A stretch of 64,000 nucleotides of DNA from JAEUKH01 sp964447205. Lineage in GTDB: Bacteria; Myxococcota_A; Polyangia; Polyangiales; Ga0077539. The position numbers and the translations under genes were made by a program. Below, piece after piece: positions 10,148-18,650 of the stretch. The number at the start of each line of letters is the position of its first letter. Position 1 is the first letter of the stretch. Location of the stretch: positions 1-64,000 of the forward strand of contig CAYUSB010000034.1 in assembly GCA_964447205.1 (NCBI GenBank), given 5' to 3'. The notes beneath the pieces were generated by a model, which did not search any database, was not told the origin of the DNA, and saw only the letters and a program-made list of their open reading frames with translations.

Positions 10148-11058
10148 AACCGGCCCCCGAGGACGAAGCTCGGGCCCTGGGCCGTCAGAGACACCCCGGG
10201 CGTGACCCGGGCGGTCGGGACGGGCCGGGTGCGGGTCCGGAGCCCGTCGATGACGAGCACGACCCCCGCCACGGCCGCGGCGGTCCCGAGCCCGAGGAGC
10301 ACGTAGTCGCGGGCTCCGGCCACGTAGACGCTGTCGACGTTGTTGGGCAGGGACTCGGCCACGGAGCCGTCGCGGGACACCGACACGAGGCCCGTGGTGG
10401 CGAGGGTGACCCCGACGGCCAGGAGCCCCGCCCCGAGGGCGGCCTCGGTCGTGCGGCGATAGGTCTCGACGGGCTGTTCGACGGAAGGAGGGGGCTGCGT
10501 GGAGGGCGGCGCCGCGCGGGGGGACCCCGGGGTGGGCGCCGGGGCGGCGGAGGCGGCGACGGGGGTCGACGGTGCGGGCTGGCGCAGGGCCTCGACCAGG
10601 GGTCGGGCGGTCTCGCGGACGAGGGCCACGGCCTCGGGCCATCCAGCCACGGCCTCTTCGGCCTCCTGGAGGGCCGAGACCTCTCCGGCAGGGGAGACCA
10701 GTCCCACCCAGACCCGAACCCGGCCGTGTCGCGGGGTCGACAGGCGCAGGAGCACCACACCCCGGGCGTGGAGGGGGGTGGCGATGGAGGGGACGCAGGC
10801 CGGGGCGTCGCAGCTCAGGGCGTCGGGCACGAGGGTCTGAAGGCGGGAGCGGGTCTCCTGCCCGGAGAGGACCTCCGGGGCCACCGCTCCGAGGGCCTCG
10901 GCTACGGCGTCGGCGGCCTGGAGCCGTTGGGCGGCGGGGATCTCGCGGAGCTCGCGGGGGCGGAGCCCGGTGGCCGTATGGACGGGCAGGGGGTCGGCCA
11001 GGGCCGCGGAGGGGACGAGGGCGAGGGCCAGGAGGGAGAAGGGGGCGAGGCAGCGCAC
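10144..11058 (-). CDS. Hypothetical envelope protein with signal peptide and two C-terminal membrane segments
   Basis: Of 304 residues, the first ~22 form a Sec signal ending SAALA. The middle (about 25-150) has a mixed fold with VVLLRLSTPRHGRVRVWVGLV, resembling periplasmic proteins that evaluate strings of parameters. A Pro/Ala-rich linker (about 150-190) is followed by two hydrophobic helices, LGAGLLAVGVTLATTGLV and YVLLGLGTAAAVAGVVLV, and a short tail. This layout recurs in Myxococcota lipoprotein/PEGA-like neighbours, but no defined family is recognised. It is the first gene of a coupled set with the HAD and TPR genes. Start: GTG chosen because the signal peptide begins there. Confidence 0.7.
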   Translation of the reverse strand: MRCLAPFSLLALALVPSAALADPLPVHTATGLRPRELREIPAAQRLQAADAVAEALGAVAPEVLSGQETRSRLQTLVPDALSCDAPACVPSIATPLHARGVVLLRLSTPRHGRVRVWVGLVSPAGEVSALQEAEEAVAGWPEAVALVRETARPLVEALRQPAPSTPVAASAAPAPTPGSPRAAPPSTQPPPSVEQPVETYRRTTEAALGAGLLAVGVTLATTGLVSVSRDGSVAESLPNNVDSVYVAGARDYVLLGLGTAAAVAGVVLVIDGLRTRTRPVPTARVTPGVSLTAQGPSFVLGGRF

Positions 11059-11116
11059 GAGGCCTAGGGTACACCGCGGGGCGCCCGAGAGGAAACCCGG
11101 GACAGGGAGCGCGTCC

Positions 11117-11497
11117 CTACGTGGAGCGGGGAGGCCGACGGGGCTCGGCGTTGCGGGCCAGCCGGAGCCGGGCGGCCTTCTCGGCCTTCTTCGCGGCCAC
11201 GTCCTCCACCTCCGGCACCTCCACCACCACGGTCCCCTCGGCCAGCACCCGGGCCTGACACGCGAGGCGCAGCCCGACGATCTTGGCCACGCTGCCGAGG
11301 TGGGTGATCTCGTCGGCGTTGATGGGCGACAGGAGCTCCTTGCCCTGCTTGATGGTGACCCGGCACAGGGCGCAGGTGGCCACCCCCCCGCACGAGGTGG
11401 CGATGGGGTGTCCGGCCTCGACGAGGGTCGTGAGGAGCGAGGCCCCGACGGGTGCGTCAAGCTCTCGCAGGGAGCCGTGGATCACGATCTTGGTCAT
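11117..11497 (-). CDS. [2Fe-2S] ferredoxin
   Basis: A 126-aa electron carrier. The first ~95 residues have the beta-grasp ferredoxin fold with cluster Cys at 36, 42, 45 and 80 (C-x5-C-x2-C then C), the adrenodoxin/bacterial-type spacing. The glycine-rich cluster loop is SCGGVATCALC. The last ~30 residues are a charged Lys/Arg/Ala tail absent from classical ferredoxins. The protein is cytoplasmic, and its redox partner is not in the window. The ATG starts directly on the first beta strand. Confidence 0.9.
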   Translation of the reverse strand: MTKIVIHGSLRELDAPVGASLLTTLVEAGHPIATSCGGVATCALCRVTIKQGKELLSPINADEITHLGSVAKIVGLRLACQARVLAEGTVVVEVPEVEDVAAKKAEKAARLRLARNAEPRRPPRST

Positions 11498-11585
11498 GCT
11501 TCGGGACGTATCACGACCGGGGCCTCCCGGGGGAAGCCGGGGGCGGCCCTCGGGCGCGTTTGGGCCACGCGGGGCCCCTGCGGGC

Positions 11586-12239
11586 TCAGCCTTCGAAGGG
11601 CAGGGGGGCCGCGGCCTCGGGCAGGTCGCGCACGAAGTTTTTCAGGTGGGCCAGGATCATCTCGCGGGCCACGCGGTTGTGCCCGCCTTCGGGGATGATG
11701 ATGTCGGCGGCGCGTTTGGAGGGCTCGACGAAGGCCATGTGCATCGGGCGCACGGTCTCGTAGTACTGGGCCCGGATCTGGTCGAAGGTGCGCCCCCGCT
11801 GCTCGATGTCGCGGCGGATGCGGCGCATGAGTCGAATGTCGGGGTCGGTGTCGACGAAGAGCTTGACGTCGAGCCGGTCGCGGATGGCCTCGAGGGCCAG
11901 GACGAGGATGCCCTCGACGACGATCACGGGGGCGGGCTCGAGGCGCAGGGTGGAGGCTTCGCGCAGGTGGCGGGCGAAGTCGTACCGGGGGCGCTCGACG
12001 GCCCGGCCTGCCTTGAGGGCGTCGAGGTGCTCGACGAAGAGGGCGTTGTCGAGGGAGTCGGGATGGTCGTAGTTGGTGCGGGTCCGCTCCTCCCACGACA
12101 GGTGCGACTGGTCTTTGTAGTAGGCGTCGTGCTCGATGGCGGTGACGTGATGGGAGGGCAGGGCCTCGACGATGCTGCGGGCGATGGTGGTCTTGCCCGA
12201 TCCGCTGCCACCGGCGACGCCAACGAGGAGTACTTGCAC
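11586..12239 (-). CDS. udk: Uridine/cytidine kinase
   Basis: A 217-aa P-loop kinase that phosphorylates uridine and cytidine in pyrimidine salvage. The Walker A motif is GGSGSGKTT (residues 10-18). Substrate-binding features are EHDAYYKD and NYDHPDSLDN, followed by PRYDFARH, VVVEGILVL and the lid-region RRIRRDIEQRGR. Length and order match bacterial Udk (about 210 aa). It is cytoplasmic. Adjacent genes (a ferredoxin and a MYXO-CTERM-like protein) are unrelated, so it is probably transcribed alone. Confidence 0.95.
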   Translation of the reverse strand: MQVLLVGVAGGSGSGKTTIARSIVEALPSHHVTAIEHDAYYKDQSHLSWEERTRTNYDHPDSLDNALFVEHLDALKAGRAVERPRYDFARHLREASTLRLEPAPVIVVEGILVLALEAIRDRLDVKLFVDTDPDIRLMRRIRRDIEQRGRTFDQIRAQYYETVRPMHMAFVEPSKRAADIIIPEGGHNRVAREMILAHLKNFVRDLPEAAAPLPFEG

Positions 12240-12274
12240 GAGGGCGGCACACTACGCCGCGGGCGGGCCTCGCT

Positions 12275-13216
12275 TCAACTGCGGCGGCGACGTCGGGCCA
12301 CAGAGGCCGCGAGGGCGGCCCCGAGGAGGGCGAGGGAGGCCGACCGGGGGGGCAGGCCCGGGGAGGCCGAGCAGCCGTAGAAGTAGTTGCCCTCGGCGGG
12401 GTTGACGCACTCTTCGACTGTGTTGGTGTCGGGGCGCCCGAGGGGGTCGACGGCCCGCACGAGGAAGCACACGGGCCCTGCGGCATGGGCCCCTGAGATG
12501 CGGAAGGTGCGCTGTTGGGAGCGGTCGTTGGCCCCGCCGGCGAGTTGGGGGCGGAAGCGCTCGCGCTCTTGGGGGCCGGACACGCCCGGGCCGCGGGTGG
12601 CGTAGACGACGTACTCGATGTCGACGTCGGGCCAGGCCGTGCTGGTGAGGGAGTCTCCCCCGCGCTGGGCGAGGTTGAACCGCACGGTCACGTCGGCGGC
12701 GGCGGGGTCGCACTCGTCGGCCACCTGGGCGTCGACGGACAAGGCCCGGATGCCCTCGAAGACGGGCGGGCCTGCGTTGGGTCCGCGTCCGGTGCGGAAG
12801 GTGGTGCGGTTGGTGCCGCCGGCTGCGTCGGTGAAGGACACCACGTAGTCGGTGTTGGGCCGGAAGGGGGCGGCCGCGGTGAAGACCACCTCGTCGGCGA
12901 GGGCCACGGTGTTGCCTGGGAGGCACTCGGGGGTGTCCCGGGGGCGCACGCAGAGGGTGGGGGAGGCGGGGGCCCCGAGGAAGTACCGAACGCGGACGGG
13001 GGTGTCGACGGGGACCTGGAGCCCCTGGTCGGCGGGGAAGGTGTCGCGCAGGACCCCCCGCAGGATGGGGTCGACGCCCGCGTCGGCCCCGGCGTCGCAA
13101 CGCTGGGCGGCGGCGTCAGGGCTGAGGGCGAGGGCCGCGAGGCCGAGGCCGAGGGCGGGCAGGAGGGCGCCCTGGCGGGGCGAGGCGAGGCGGCGGAGGG
13201 GGGGCGGGTGCTTCAT
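12275..13216 (-). CDS. Secreted Ig-like (Big_5-type) protein with MYXO-CTERM-like tail
   Basis: A 313-aa protein: a basic N-terminus and signal peptide (about residues 1-38, ending DAAAQ), then Ig-like strands of the Big_5/SbsA type (DTFPADQGLQVPVDTPVRV, FRPNTDYVVSF), a second beta domain with paired Cys, and at the C-terminus a Cys, a hydrophobic helix (SLALLGAALAASV) and an Arg cluster RRRRR. That tail matches the layout of MYXO-CTERM sorting signals, in which the protein is processed at the Cys and retained on the cell surface. An alternative ATG 36 bases upstream is possible; the chosen one gives the better signal peptide. Confidence 0.75.
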   Translation of the reverse strand: MKHPPPLRRLASPRQGALLPALGLGLAALALSPDAAAQRCDAGADAGVDPILRGVLRDTFPADQGLQVPVDTPVRVRYFLGAPASPTLCVRPRDTPECLPGNTVALADEVVFTAAAPFRPNTDYVVSFTDAAGGTNRTTFRTGRGPNAGPPVFEGIRALSVDAQVADECDPAAADVTVRFNLAQRGGDSLTSTAWPDVDIEYVVYATRGPGVSGPQERERFRPQLAGGANDRSQQRTFRISGAHAAGPVCFLVRAVDPLGRPDTNTVEECVNPAEGNYFYGCSASPGLPPRSASLALLGAALAASVARRRRRS

Positions 13217-13282
13217 CGCGGCGGTGACCAGTGGAGGGGGATGGTACAACATGGGCCGCCGGGGGCCCGAACTCGTGTGGGC

Positions 13283-14575
13283 CTACCGGGGCTCCCAACG
13301 GAGGGTCTCGCCGCCGCCGGCGAGGATACGCTGCTGATTGAGGCCGTCCTGGTTCATCAGGTAGATGCCTCCGCGGGTGGAGGAGAAGGCGATGAGGCGT
13401 CCGTCGGGCGAAAAGGTGGGGTCGGTGTTGCTCCCCTGGTTTTCGGTGAGGCGCCGGAGGTTGCCCGCCCCGACGCTGACGGTGAAGATGTCGGACCCCC
13501 CACCGGCTCGCCCTGCGTAGGCGAGGGTGGTGTTGTCGGGGGCCCAGGTGGGCGAGGTGTTGTAGCTCCCGGCGAAGCTCACCCGCCGCTGGCCGCCGCC
13601 TCCGGCGTCCATCACGTACACCTGCGGGCCGCCGGCCCGGTCGGAGACAAACGCGATCCGGCTCCCGTCGGGCGACCACACGGGCGACACGTCGGCCCCG
13701 GGGTCGTTGGTGAGCCGCCGGAGGTTGGCCCCGTCGGAGCCTCCCACGTAGATCTCGCTGTTGCCGTCGCGGGTGAGGACCACGGCCATCCGCCCCCCGG
13801 AGAAGGCCGCCCCCATCACGAGGCCGTCGGCCCGCAGGACGGGCTCGGACCGCCCCTGCCGAAACAGGGCGAGGAAGCCCTCAGGGGTCTGCGACGAGAA
13901 ATACAGCCCCCCGGGGCCCCAGGCGGGCGTGAAGGACAGCCGCCGCCCTGACGAGACCTGCGAGAGGTTTTCGCCGTCGCAGTCGACGGTGAAGATGTCC
14001 TTGCGGCCGCGGCCCGTCCGGCGGGCGAAGGCGATGCGGGTGCCGAAGACCCCGGCCTGGTTGGTGTAGAGCTGCACGAGGTCGTTGGCGATGCGGTGGG
14101 CTACGGCCCGCACCGACCCGGGGCCGTACGTGCGGGTCAGGCGCGGGGCCGCGGGGCTCCCGGGCTCCCACACCCGGAGCTCGACCCGGGTGGCGTCGCC
14201 GCTGCCCGAGACCTGTCCCTTGACCACCGCGGTGGCCCCCACCCCCACCCACGAGGAGGCGTTGATGTTGACCCCCTCGGCGTCGAGGTCGGCCGTAAAC
14301 GACCGCGGGTCGAGGACCCGAAAGAGGGCCGACAGGCGCAGGTCGTTGGAGACCACGGCGGCGATCTGATCGCCCGCGGGTCCCCGCAGGGCGGGGATGG
14401 CGACGGGCAGGAGGCGGGCCTCGAGGCCCTGGAGGGTGATGGTGAGGTCGCCCACGGACGGCTGCTCCGTGACCTGCTGCGGCTGCGGGGCGGGTTGGGC
14501 CTGGGTGAGCAACGGGGGCAACAGGGCTGCGGTGGTGGCCGCGCCGACAAGGATCCACGACAAGGTTTTGCGCAT
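13283..14575 (-). CDS. tolB: Tol-Pal system periplasmic protein TolB
   Basis: A 430-aa protein: signal peptide (residues 1-26), an N-terminal D1 domain with GLEARLLPVAIPAL and FRVLDPRSF, and a six-bladed beta-propeller built of WSPDGSRIAF-type repeats (SPVWSPDG, SPTWAPDN, DPTFSPDG). TolB works in the periplasm with Pal and TolA to keep the outer membrane attached during division. It lies downstream of a TonB/TolA-like gene and of tolR/tolQ on the same strand. No pal gene is seen next to it. Confidence 0.93.
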   Translation of the reverse strand: MRKTLSWILVGAATTAALLPPLLTQAQPAPQPQQVTEQPSVGDLTITLQGLEARLLPVAIPALRGPAGDQIAAVVSNDLRLSALFRVLDPRSFTADLDAEGVNINASSWVGVGATAVVKGQVSGSGDATRVELRVWEPGSPAAPRLTRTYGPGSVRAVAHRIANDLVQLYTNQAGVFGTRIAFARRTGRGRKDIFTVDCDGENLSQVSSGRRLSFTPAWGPGGLYFSSQTPEGFLALFRQGRSEPVLRADGLVMGAAFSGGRMAVVLTRDGNSEIYVGGSDGANLRRLTNDPGADVSPVWSPDGSRIAFVSDRAGGPQVYVMDAGGGGQRRVSFAGSYNTSPTWAPDNTTLAYAGRAGGGSDIFTVSVGAGNLRRLTENQGSNTDPTFSPDGRLIAFSSTRGGIYLMNQDGLNQQRILAGGGETLRWEPR

Positions 14576-14650
14576 GGCGGTTGCGGAGTGTAACGCAACC
14601 CGTCGCCAGTTTGTGCACCTCGCGTGTCACTCGGGCCCCGACTGGGAACG

Positions 14651-15526
14651 TCAGTGCGACATGCGGTCGATGGGCACCCGGACGTTGATGTTGCGCCCCT
14701 GGACCTGGGTGATCTCTTCGGGGCTGAGCGACTCGATGCGGGCGTGGGAGGTGGCGAGGCGTTGGGCCTGGCCGAGGATCTCGCCGTCGAGGGAGTCGTT
14801 GCCGCTGGCCTGCACGAGCTCGGCCAGGGTGATGGCCCCGGCCTCGTCGATGCGGATGCGGAACACCACCGTACGCCGCTCGCTGCCCGTGAGGGCCGAC
14901 GACACCCGGATGTTGGTGCGGAGAAACTCGTCGATCTTCGTGGCGGCCCCGCGGGTGGCCAGGGTGGGGTCGGTGGTGTCGCCGACCGCGCTCCCGGTGG
15001 GAGAGCCCGGGCCGACGCTGGACGGGTCGGCGGCCTGCTCGCTGGCGGCCATGGCGGCGATGCGCTCGGCGAGGTCCTGGTTGCCGCGGCCCTGGCGGGT
15101 GCGTCCCGTGATGGCGGCCATGTAGTCCTGGGCCCCGGCGTCGGTGGGGAGGCGTACGGCCGTGGGGTCGACGGTGGGGGCCACGGGGCGCGGGGCCTCC
15201 CGCTCGGCCAGGACGGGGGCCTGGCGGTGCACGATGCGCCGCGGGTCAAACTCCCCGCCGCCCCGCTGCAGGATGCGGGTCTCGATCACCACCGACTCCC
15301 GCGGGGGCGTCACCGAGGCTGCTACGTTGCCCTCTTCGCCGCCGAGGCGGAGCGAGGCCGCTCCCATCAGCCCGACCACCGCGAGGGCCAGGCCCGCCCC
15401 CGTGCCGATGTCCAGGGCGTCGTAGATCCGCCGGTGACGCTCGCCATGCGACGAGGCCTCCCGCGGAACCGGGTCCACAGCCGTAGTCACAGGAGGCAGG
15501 GCAGAGGGGTCGTCAGGGGGCAACAT
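14651..15526 (-). CDS. TonB/TolA-like energy-transducing protein
   Basis: A 291-aa inner-membrane-anchored periplasmic protein. Residues 1-38 are cytoplasmic, and 41-60 form one membrane helix (GLALAVVGLMGAAS). A Pro/Arg/Ala-rich linker spans the periplasm to about residue 190. The C-terminal domain has the TonB/TolA fold signature VVFRIRIDEAGAITLAELVQ. Between tolR/tolQ and tolB in gene order it occupies the position of tolA, which links the TolQR motor to TolB-Pal. Sequence alone does not separate TolA from TonB, so no symbol is given. It is divergent from the sigma-factor gene. Confidence 0.8.
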   Translation of the reverse strand: MLPPDDPSALPPVTTAVDPVPREASSHGERHRRIYDALDIGTGAGLALAVVGLMGAASLRLGGEEGNVAASVTPPRESVVIETRILQRGGGEFDPRRIVHRQAPVLAEREAPRPVAPTVDPTAVRLPTDAGAQDYMAAITGRTRQGRGNQDLAERIAAMAASEQAADPSSVGPGSPTGSAVGDTTDPTLATRGAATKIDEFLRTNIRVSSALTGSERRTVVFRIRIDEAGAITLAELVQASGNDSLDGEILGQAQRLATSHARIESLSPEEITQVQGRNINVRVPIDRMSH

Positions 15527-15652
15527 CGCGGCGGTTCGACCCCCGCTCTTATCAGATTCCTGGGTCGCTCACGAGGGGACCCCACGCCCCACGACCGGCC
15601 TGCGCCCCTGAAGCCCCAAGGCCCGACGCGGCGCCGAGGCCATGGTCACGTT

Positions 15653-15680
15653 TTGATGCCATCGATGGTAACAATAACTT
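15653..15680 (+). promoter_or_regulatory. Candidate promoter in an AT-rich gap upstream of the sigma-factor gene
   Basis: TTGATG (15653-15658) and TAACTT (15675-15680) are spaced by 16 bases. They lie in a stretch (about 15650-15760) clearly richer in A and T than anything else in the window. The spacer begins with the perfect 10-base palindrome CCATCGATGG (15659-15668), a possible operator. They lie about 105 bases before the ATG at 15785, so a leader transcript is predicted. Confidence 0.45.
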
Positions 15681-15784
15681 ACACTCAGACCCTGGTCTCA
15701 GCTTGTACAAACTGTGTTCATGCTTGGTTCAATGATAGTTGATGGTTTGGCACGGCCTCTGCTCTATCGGAGCCTCGAGGCAAC

Positions 15785-16396
15785 ATGACCAACGCTGTAC
15801 AAGATTCTTACTCCCTTGCGTCCTCTCCCGCGGCCGGCGTGGTGCCGGTGAGCCCCGAGGTCCGGCGGGCGGTCGAGACGGCCTTCCGGCACTACGAGAC
15901 CCGCTTGTTTCACGCCGCCCTTCGCATCACCCGCAACGAGGACGACGCCTGGGACGCCGTCCAGGAGGGCATGGTGAGCGCCCTGCGCAACGCCGAGCGG
16001 TTCCGTGGGGACGCGGCCGTGGCCAGCTGGCTCTACAGCATCGTGGTCAACGCGGCCCTCTACCAGCGCCGCCGCGCTGCGGCCCGGCGTCGTGGGGTCG
16101 ACCGCTACGAGGAGCGGGTGTGGCCCGAAGCCGAGCGCTCCCTGGAGGCCGGGACCACCCTGTGCGATCCCGAGACCTACGTCCTCGCCCGGGTCGAGCT
16201 CAGCCGGGTCCTCACCCTGATCGACGCCCTCCCGGCCGACAAGCGGGCCCTCGTGGCCCAGAGCCTCGACGGCGACTCCTGCAGCGAGATCGCCGCGGGC
16301 GCGGGCCAGCCCCTGGCCGCCATCAAGAGCAAGCTGTGGCGGACCCGGGTGTCGCTCCGCAGCCAGATGCACGACGCCCTCCCCGCCGCGGCCTGA
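15785..16396 (+). CDS. ECF-type RNA polymerase sigma factor
   Basis: A 203-aa sigma factor with only regions 2 and 4. Region 2 (about residues 33-105) contains FHAALRITRNEDDAWDAVQEG and the promoter-melting part FRGDAAVASWLYSIVVNAALY. Region 4 (about 145-195) has LIDALPADKRALVAQ and the helix-turn-helix SEIAAGAGQPLAAIKSKLWR. It redirects RNA polymerase to specific promoters. GAGG precedes the ATG. It points rightward between the leftward tolR and TonB/TolA-like genes, with a tail-to-tail end to tolR. No anti-sigma gene is adjacent, so control must come from elsewhere or from its own AT-rich promoter. Confidence 0.9.
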   Translation: MTNAVQDSYSLASSPAAGVVPVSPEVRRAVETAFRHYETRLFHAALRITRNEDDAWDAVQEGMVSALRNAERFRGDAAVASWLYSIVVNAALYQRRRAAARRRGVDRYEERVWPEAERSLEAGTTLCDPETYVLARVELSRVLTLIDALPADKRALVAQSLDGDSCSEIAAGAGQPLAAIKSKLWRTRVSLRSQMHDALPAAA

Positions 16397-16440
16397 ACGT
16401 CCCCCTCCCGCCGTAAACGAACCCGGGCCTGACCGACCCG

Positions 16441-16881
16441 CTACTGCGAGGCCACCGGGTCGGTCACGATCCCGAGCTTCTCGACCCCGGCCGTGCGCAT
16501 GATGGCCATGATCCGCACGGCCGTCCCCCACGGGACCGAGGCGTCGGCCTTGATGTACGCCTCGTGATCGCGCTGCACGATGGCGTTGGTCCGCAGCCGC
16601 TCGCCGAGCTGCTCGATGGTCACCCGGTCCTCGCCGATCCACACGGCGATGGGGGAGCTGTTGTCGCCCTCCACGGTGTGGCCCACCGTGACCTGGAGCT
16701 TCTGCTCGGAAGACTCCAGCTGCGGAGCCTCGGCCCGCGGCAGGTCGACCTTGATCCCCGCGTTGACCAATGGGGCCGTGACCATAAAGATGATGAGGAG
16801 CACCAGCATCACGTCCACGAGGGGCGTGACGTTGATGTCGCTCATGGGGCCGCCGGAGTTGTTACCGCTGGAGATGGCCAT
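16441..16881 (-). CDS. tolR: TolR/ExbD biopolymer-transport protein
   Basis: A 146-aa inner-membrane protein: a short cytoplasmic N-terminus ending SDINVTPLVDVMLVLLIIFM (residues 14-33), in which the Asp of PLVDV is the proton-path residue of the family, then one membrane helix and a periplasmic domain with YIKADASVPWG. It forms the proton-driven motor with TolQ, whose stop lies 12 bases upstream. It is assigned to Tol rather than Exb because tolB is in the same block. Length is normal. Confidence 0.9.
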   Translation of the reverse strand: MAISSGNNSGGPMSDINVTPLVDVMLVLLIIFMVTAPLVNAGIKVDLPRAEAPQLESSEQKLQVTVGHTVEGDNSSPIAVWIGEDRVTIEQLGERLRTNAIVQRDHEAYIKADASVPWGTAVRIMAIMRTAGVEKLGIVTDPVASQ

Positions 16882-16893
16882 TGGCGCCTTCGC

Positions 16894-17628
16894 TCACTTG
16901 AGGATGTGCCGACGCACGATGTTGAGGAAGTCGTTGCCGAAGATCTCCATCTCGTTGTGGAGCAGCCGAATCTGCCGGGTGAAGTAGTTGTACCCGATCA
17001 CCGCGGGGATGGCCGCCACGAGGCCGATGGCGGTGGCGAAGAGGGCCTCGGCGATGCCCGGGCCCACCCGGTCGATGGTGCTGGCCCCCGAGCCCGACGA
17101 GAGCTGGATGAAGGCGTGCATGATGCCGTAGACGGTGCCGAACAGGCCGATGAAGGGAGCCGTGCTGCCCACCGTGGCGAGGAAGGGGACCCAACCCTCG
17201 AGGATGGTGATCTGCCGCGAGGTCGACCGGCGCAGGGCCCGCTCGACGTTCTCAATCCCGCCGGCGTCGTCGGTCCCGGCGGCGGCCTTCACGCGCAGGA
17301 GCTCGTCGTAGCCCGCCCGGTACATCTGGGCCACGGGGCTGCGGGGGCGCTGGGCCGCGGCCTCGGCGGCCACGTTGAGCTGCCGGGTCTCCTCGAAGAC
17401 CAGGAGAAACGAGTCGTTCTCCGCGTGGGCCCGGCGCAGGTACATCCACTTCATCCCGATGATCACCAGGGTGGCGAGGATGAAGATCGTGAGGATGAGC
17501 ATCACGCCCTTCACCGGGAGCGTAGCCTGGGCCACGAGCTGCGGGATGTTGACATCGTGCGCCCCCGTGGCCCCCGCGGGCTGCTGCTGGTGCATCGTGA
17601 CGAGATAGCCGTAGATCACATGGTTCAT
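16894..17628 (-). CDS. tolQ: TolQ/ExbB motor protein
   Basis: A 244-aa inner-membrane protein with three membrane helices: about residues 38-60 (VMLILTIFILATLVIIG), 143-165 (FLATVGSTAPFIGLFGTVYGIM) and 185-208 (GIAEALFATAIGLVAAIPAVI). The conserved Thr and Gly/Ala residues of the second and third helices line the TolR channel and are present. It is the first gene of the leftward tolQ-tolR pair. The start gives a longer N-terminus (His/Gln-rich) than E. coli TolQ, as often seen in deltaproteobacterial relatives. Confidence 0.9.
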   Translation of the reverse strand: MNHVIYGYLVTMHQQQPAGATGAHDVNIPQLVAQATLPVKGVMLILTIFILATLVIIGMKWMYLRRAHAENDSFLLVFEETRQLNVAAEAAAQRPRSPVAQMYRAGYDELLRVKAAAGTDDAGGIENVERALRRSTSRQITILEGWVPFLATVGSTAPFIGLFGTVYGIMHAFIQLSSGSGASTIDRVGPGIAEALFATAIGLVAAIPAVIGYNYFTRQIRLLHNEMEIFGNDFLNIVRRHILK

Positions 17629-17739
17629 GGGGCGACCCTGGGTTGTCGCCGCGGGGCGGGCTCGCTGTCAACGCCCACGGGACGTGACGCCGGGCCCGGG
17701 CCGGGGCACACTGGGCCCGAAGACCCCTCCGAGAGGCCG

Positions 17740-18597
17740 ATGCCGATGAAGTTGCAAGGTACCCTGCTGTGGCTCTCCGTCCTCACGATCGGCGCCGTGA
17801 CCTGGGGCGGATGTCTGGTTGTTCAGCGCGACGATGTGCCCGCTCCGGGGGTCGACCCCTTCGATCCACGCGGGGGCGACGCCCCGATGGCCTTCTCCTG
17901 GCGGATCGACGGGCGCGACCCCGCCGCCGACCCGACGGCCTGCTCCGACGCGGACGTGCAGTTTCTCCGCATGACCATCCTCGACGGGGCGGGCGGCCCC
18001 CGCACCTTCCCGTCGCTCCAGTGGGACTGCAACCTCGGGCGCTACCGCTCGGCCTCCCCCGAGCTACGGGCCGGGTCGTACCGGGTCTATTTCGAGGCCG
18101 TGGCCGCCGACGGGACGCGGCGCTCGGTGGCTCCCGGCCGACGCAACGCCCAGGGCAATGTCGAGCCGGCCCCCGAGGCCGCCGTGGTGGTCGCCGGGCG
18201 CCTGTACGATTTCGACCAGGGCAACACCGTCGACCCGAGCCTCCCGGGCAACCCCACCAACTTCGCCACCACCACGGGGACCCTCGAAGTGGCCGTGACC
18301 TACGTACGGGGTCAGGGACTCCCCGTGGACTGCGCCACGGCCGGGGTCGATCGGATCCGTTGGCAGCTCCTGGCCCCCAACGGCGTGGCCGTCGAGGATC
18401 ACACCACGGCCGAGGAGTGCGCCCGCTACGCCACCATCCGCTGGCCGTCGGTGTTCCTCGACCGGTACACCCTGGCCGTGACGGCCTTCCAGGCCAACGG
18501 CGATCGCATCGGGACGGGTCGTTGTACGGGTCTTCTGGTACGACGGGGGACCGCGCCCACCCGCTTCGCCTGCGAGGTCGCGCTGCCCCCGCGCTGA
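17740..18597 (+). CDS. Putative lipoprotein, 285 aa
   Basis: An N-terminal hydrophobic segment (residues 4-24) ends at a Cys in VTWGGC, a lipobox with unusual Trp/Gly at -3/-2, so lipidation is likely but not certain. The mature part is rich in beta strands and resembles Ig-like folds (SYRVYFEAVAADGTR, RYTLAVTAFQANGDR), with several Cys that could pair. Start: the first of two in-frame ATGs, after GAGAGG. It runs in the same direction as the rhomboid-like gene 53 bases downstream. No family recognised; an outer-membrane-anchored protein is inferred. Confidence 0.75.
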   Translation: MPMKLQGTLLWLSVLTIGAVTWGGCLVVQRDDVPAPGVDPFDPRGGDAPMAFSWRIDGRDPAADPTACSDADVQFLRMTILDGAGGPRTFPSLQWDCNLGRYRSASPELRAGSYRVYFEAVAADGTRRSVAPGRRNAQGNVEPAPEAAVVVAGRLYDFDQGNTVDPSLPGNPTNFATTTGTLEVAVTYVRGQGLPVDCATAGVDRIRWQLLAPNGVAVEDHTTAEECARYATIRWPSVFLDRYTLAVTAFQANGDRIGTGRCTGLLVRRGTAPTRFACEVALPPR

Positions 18598-18650
18598 GGG
18601 CCGTCTGGCCGTACGCCCCTCGTCGCCCCCTGCGTCCGCCGGAGCCCATC

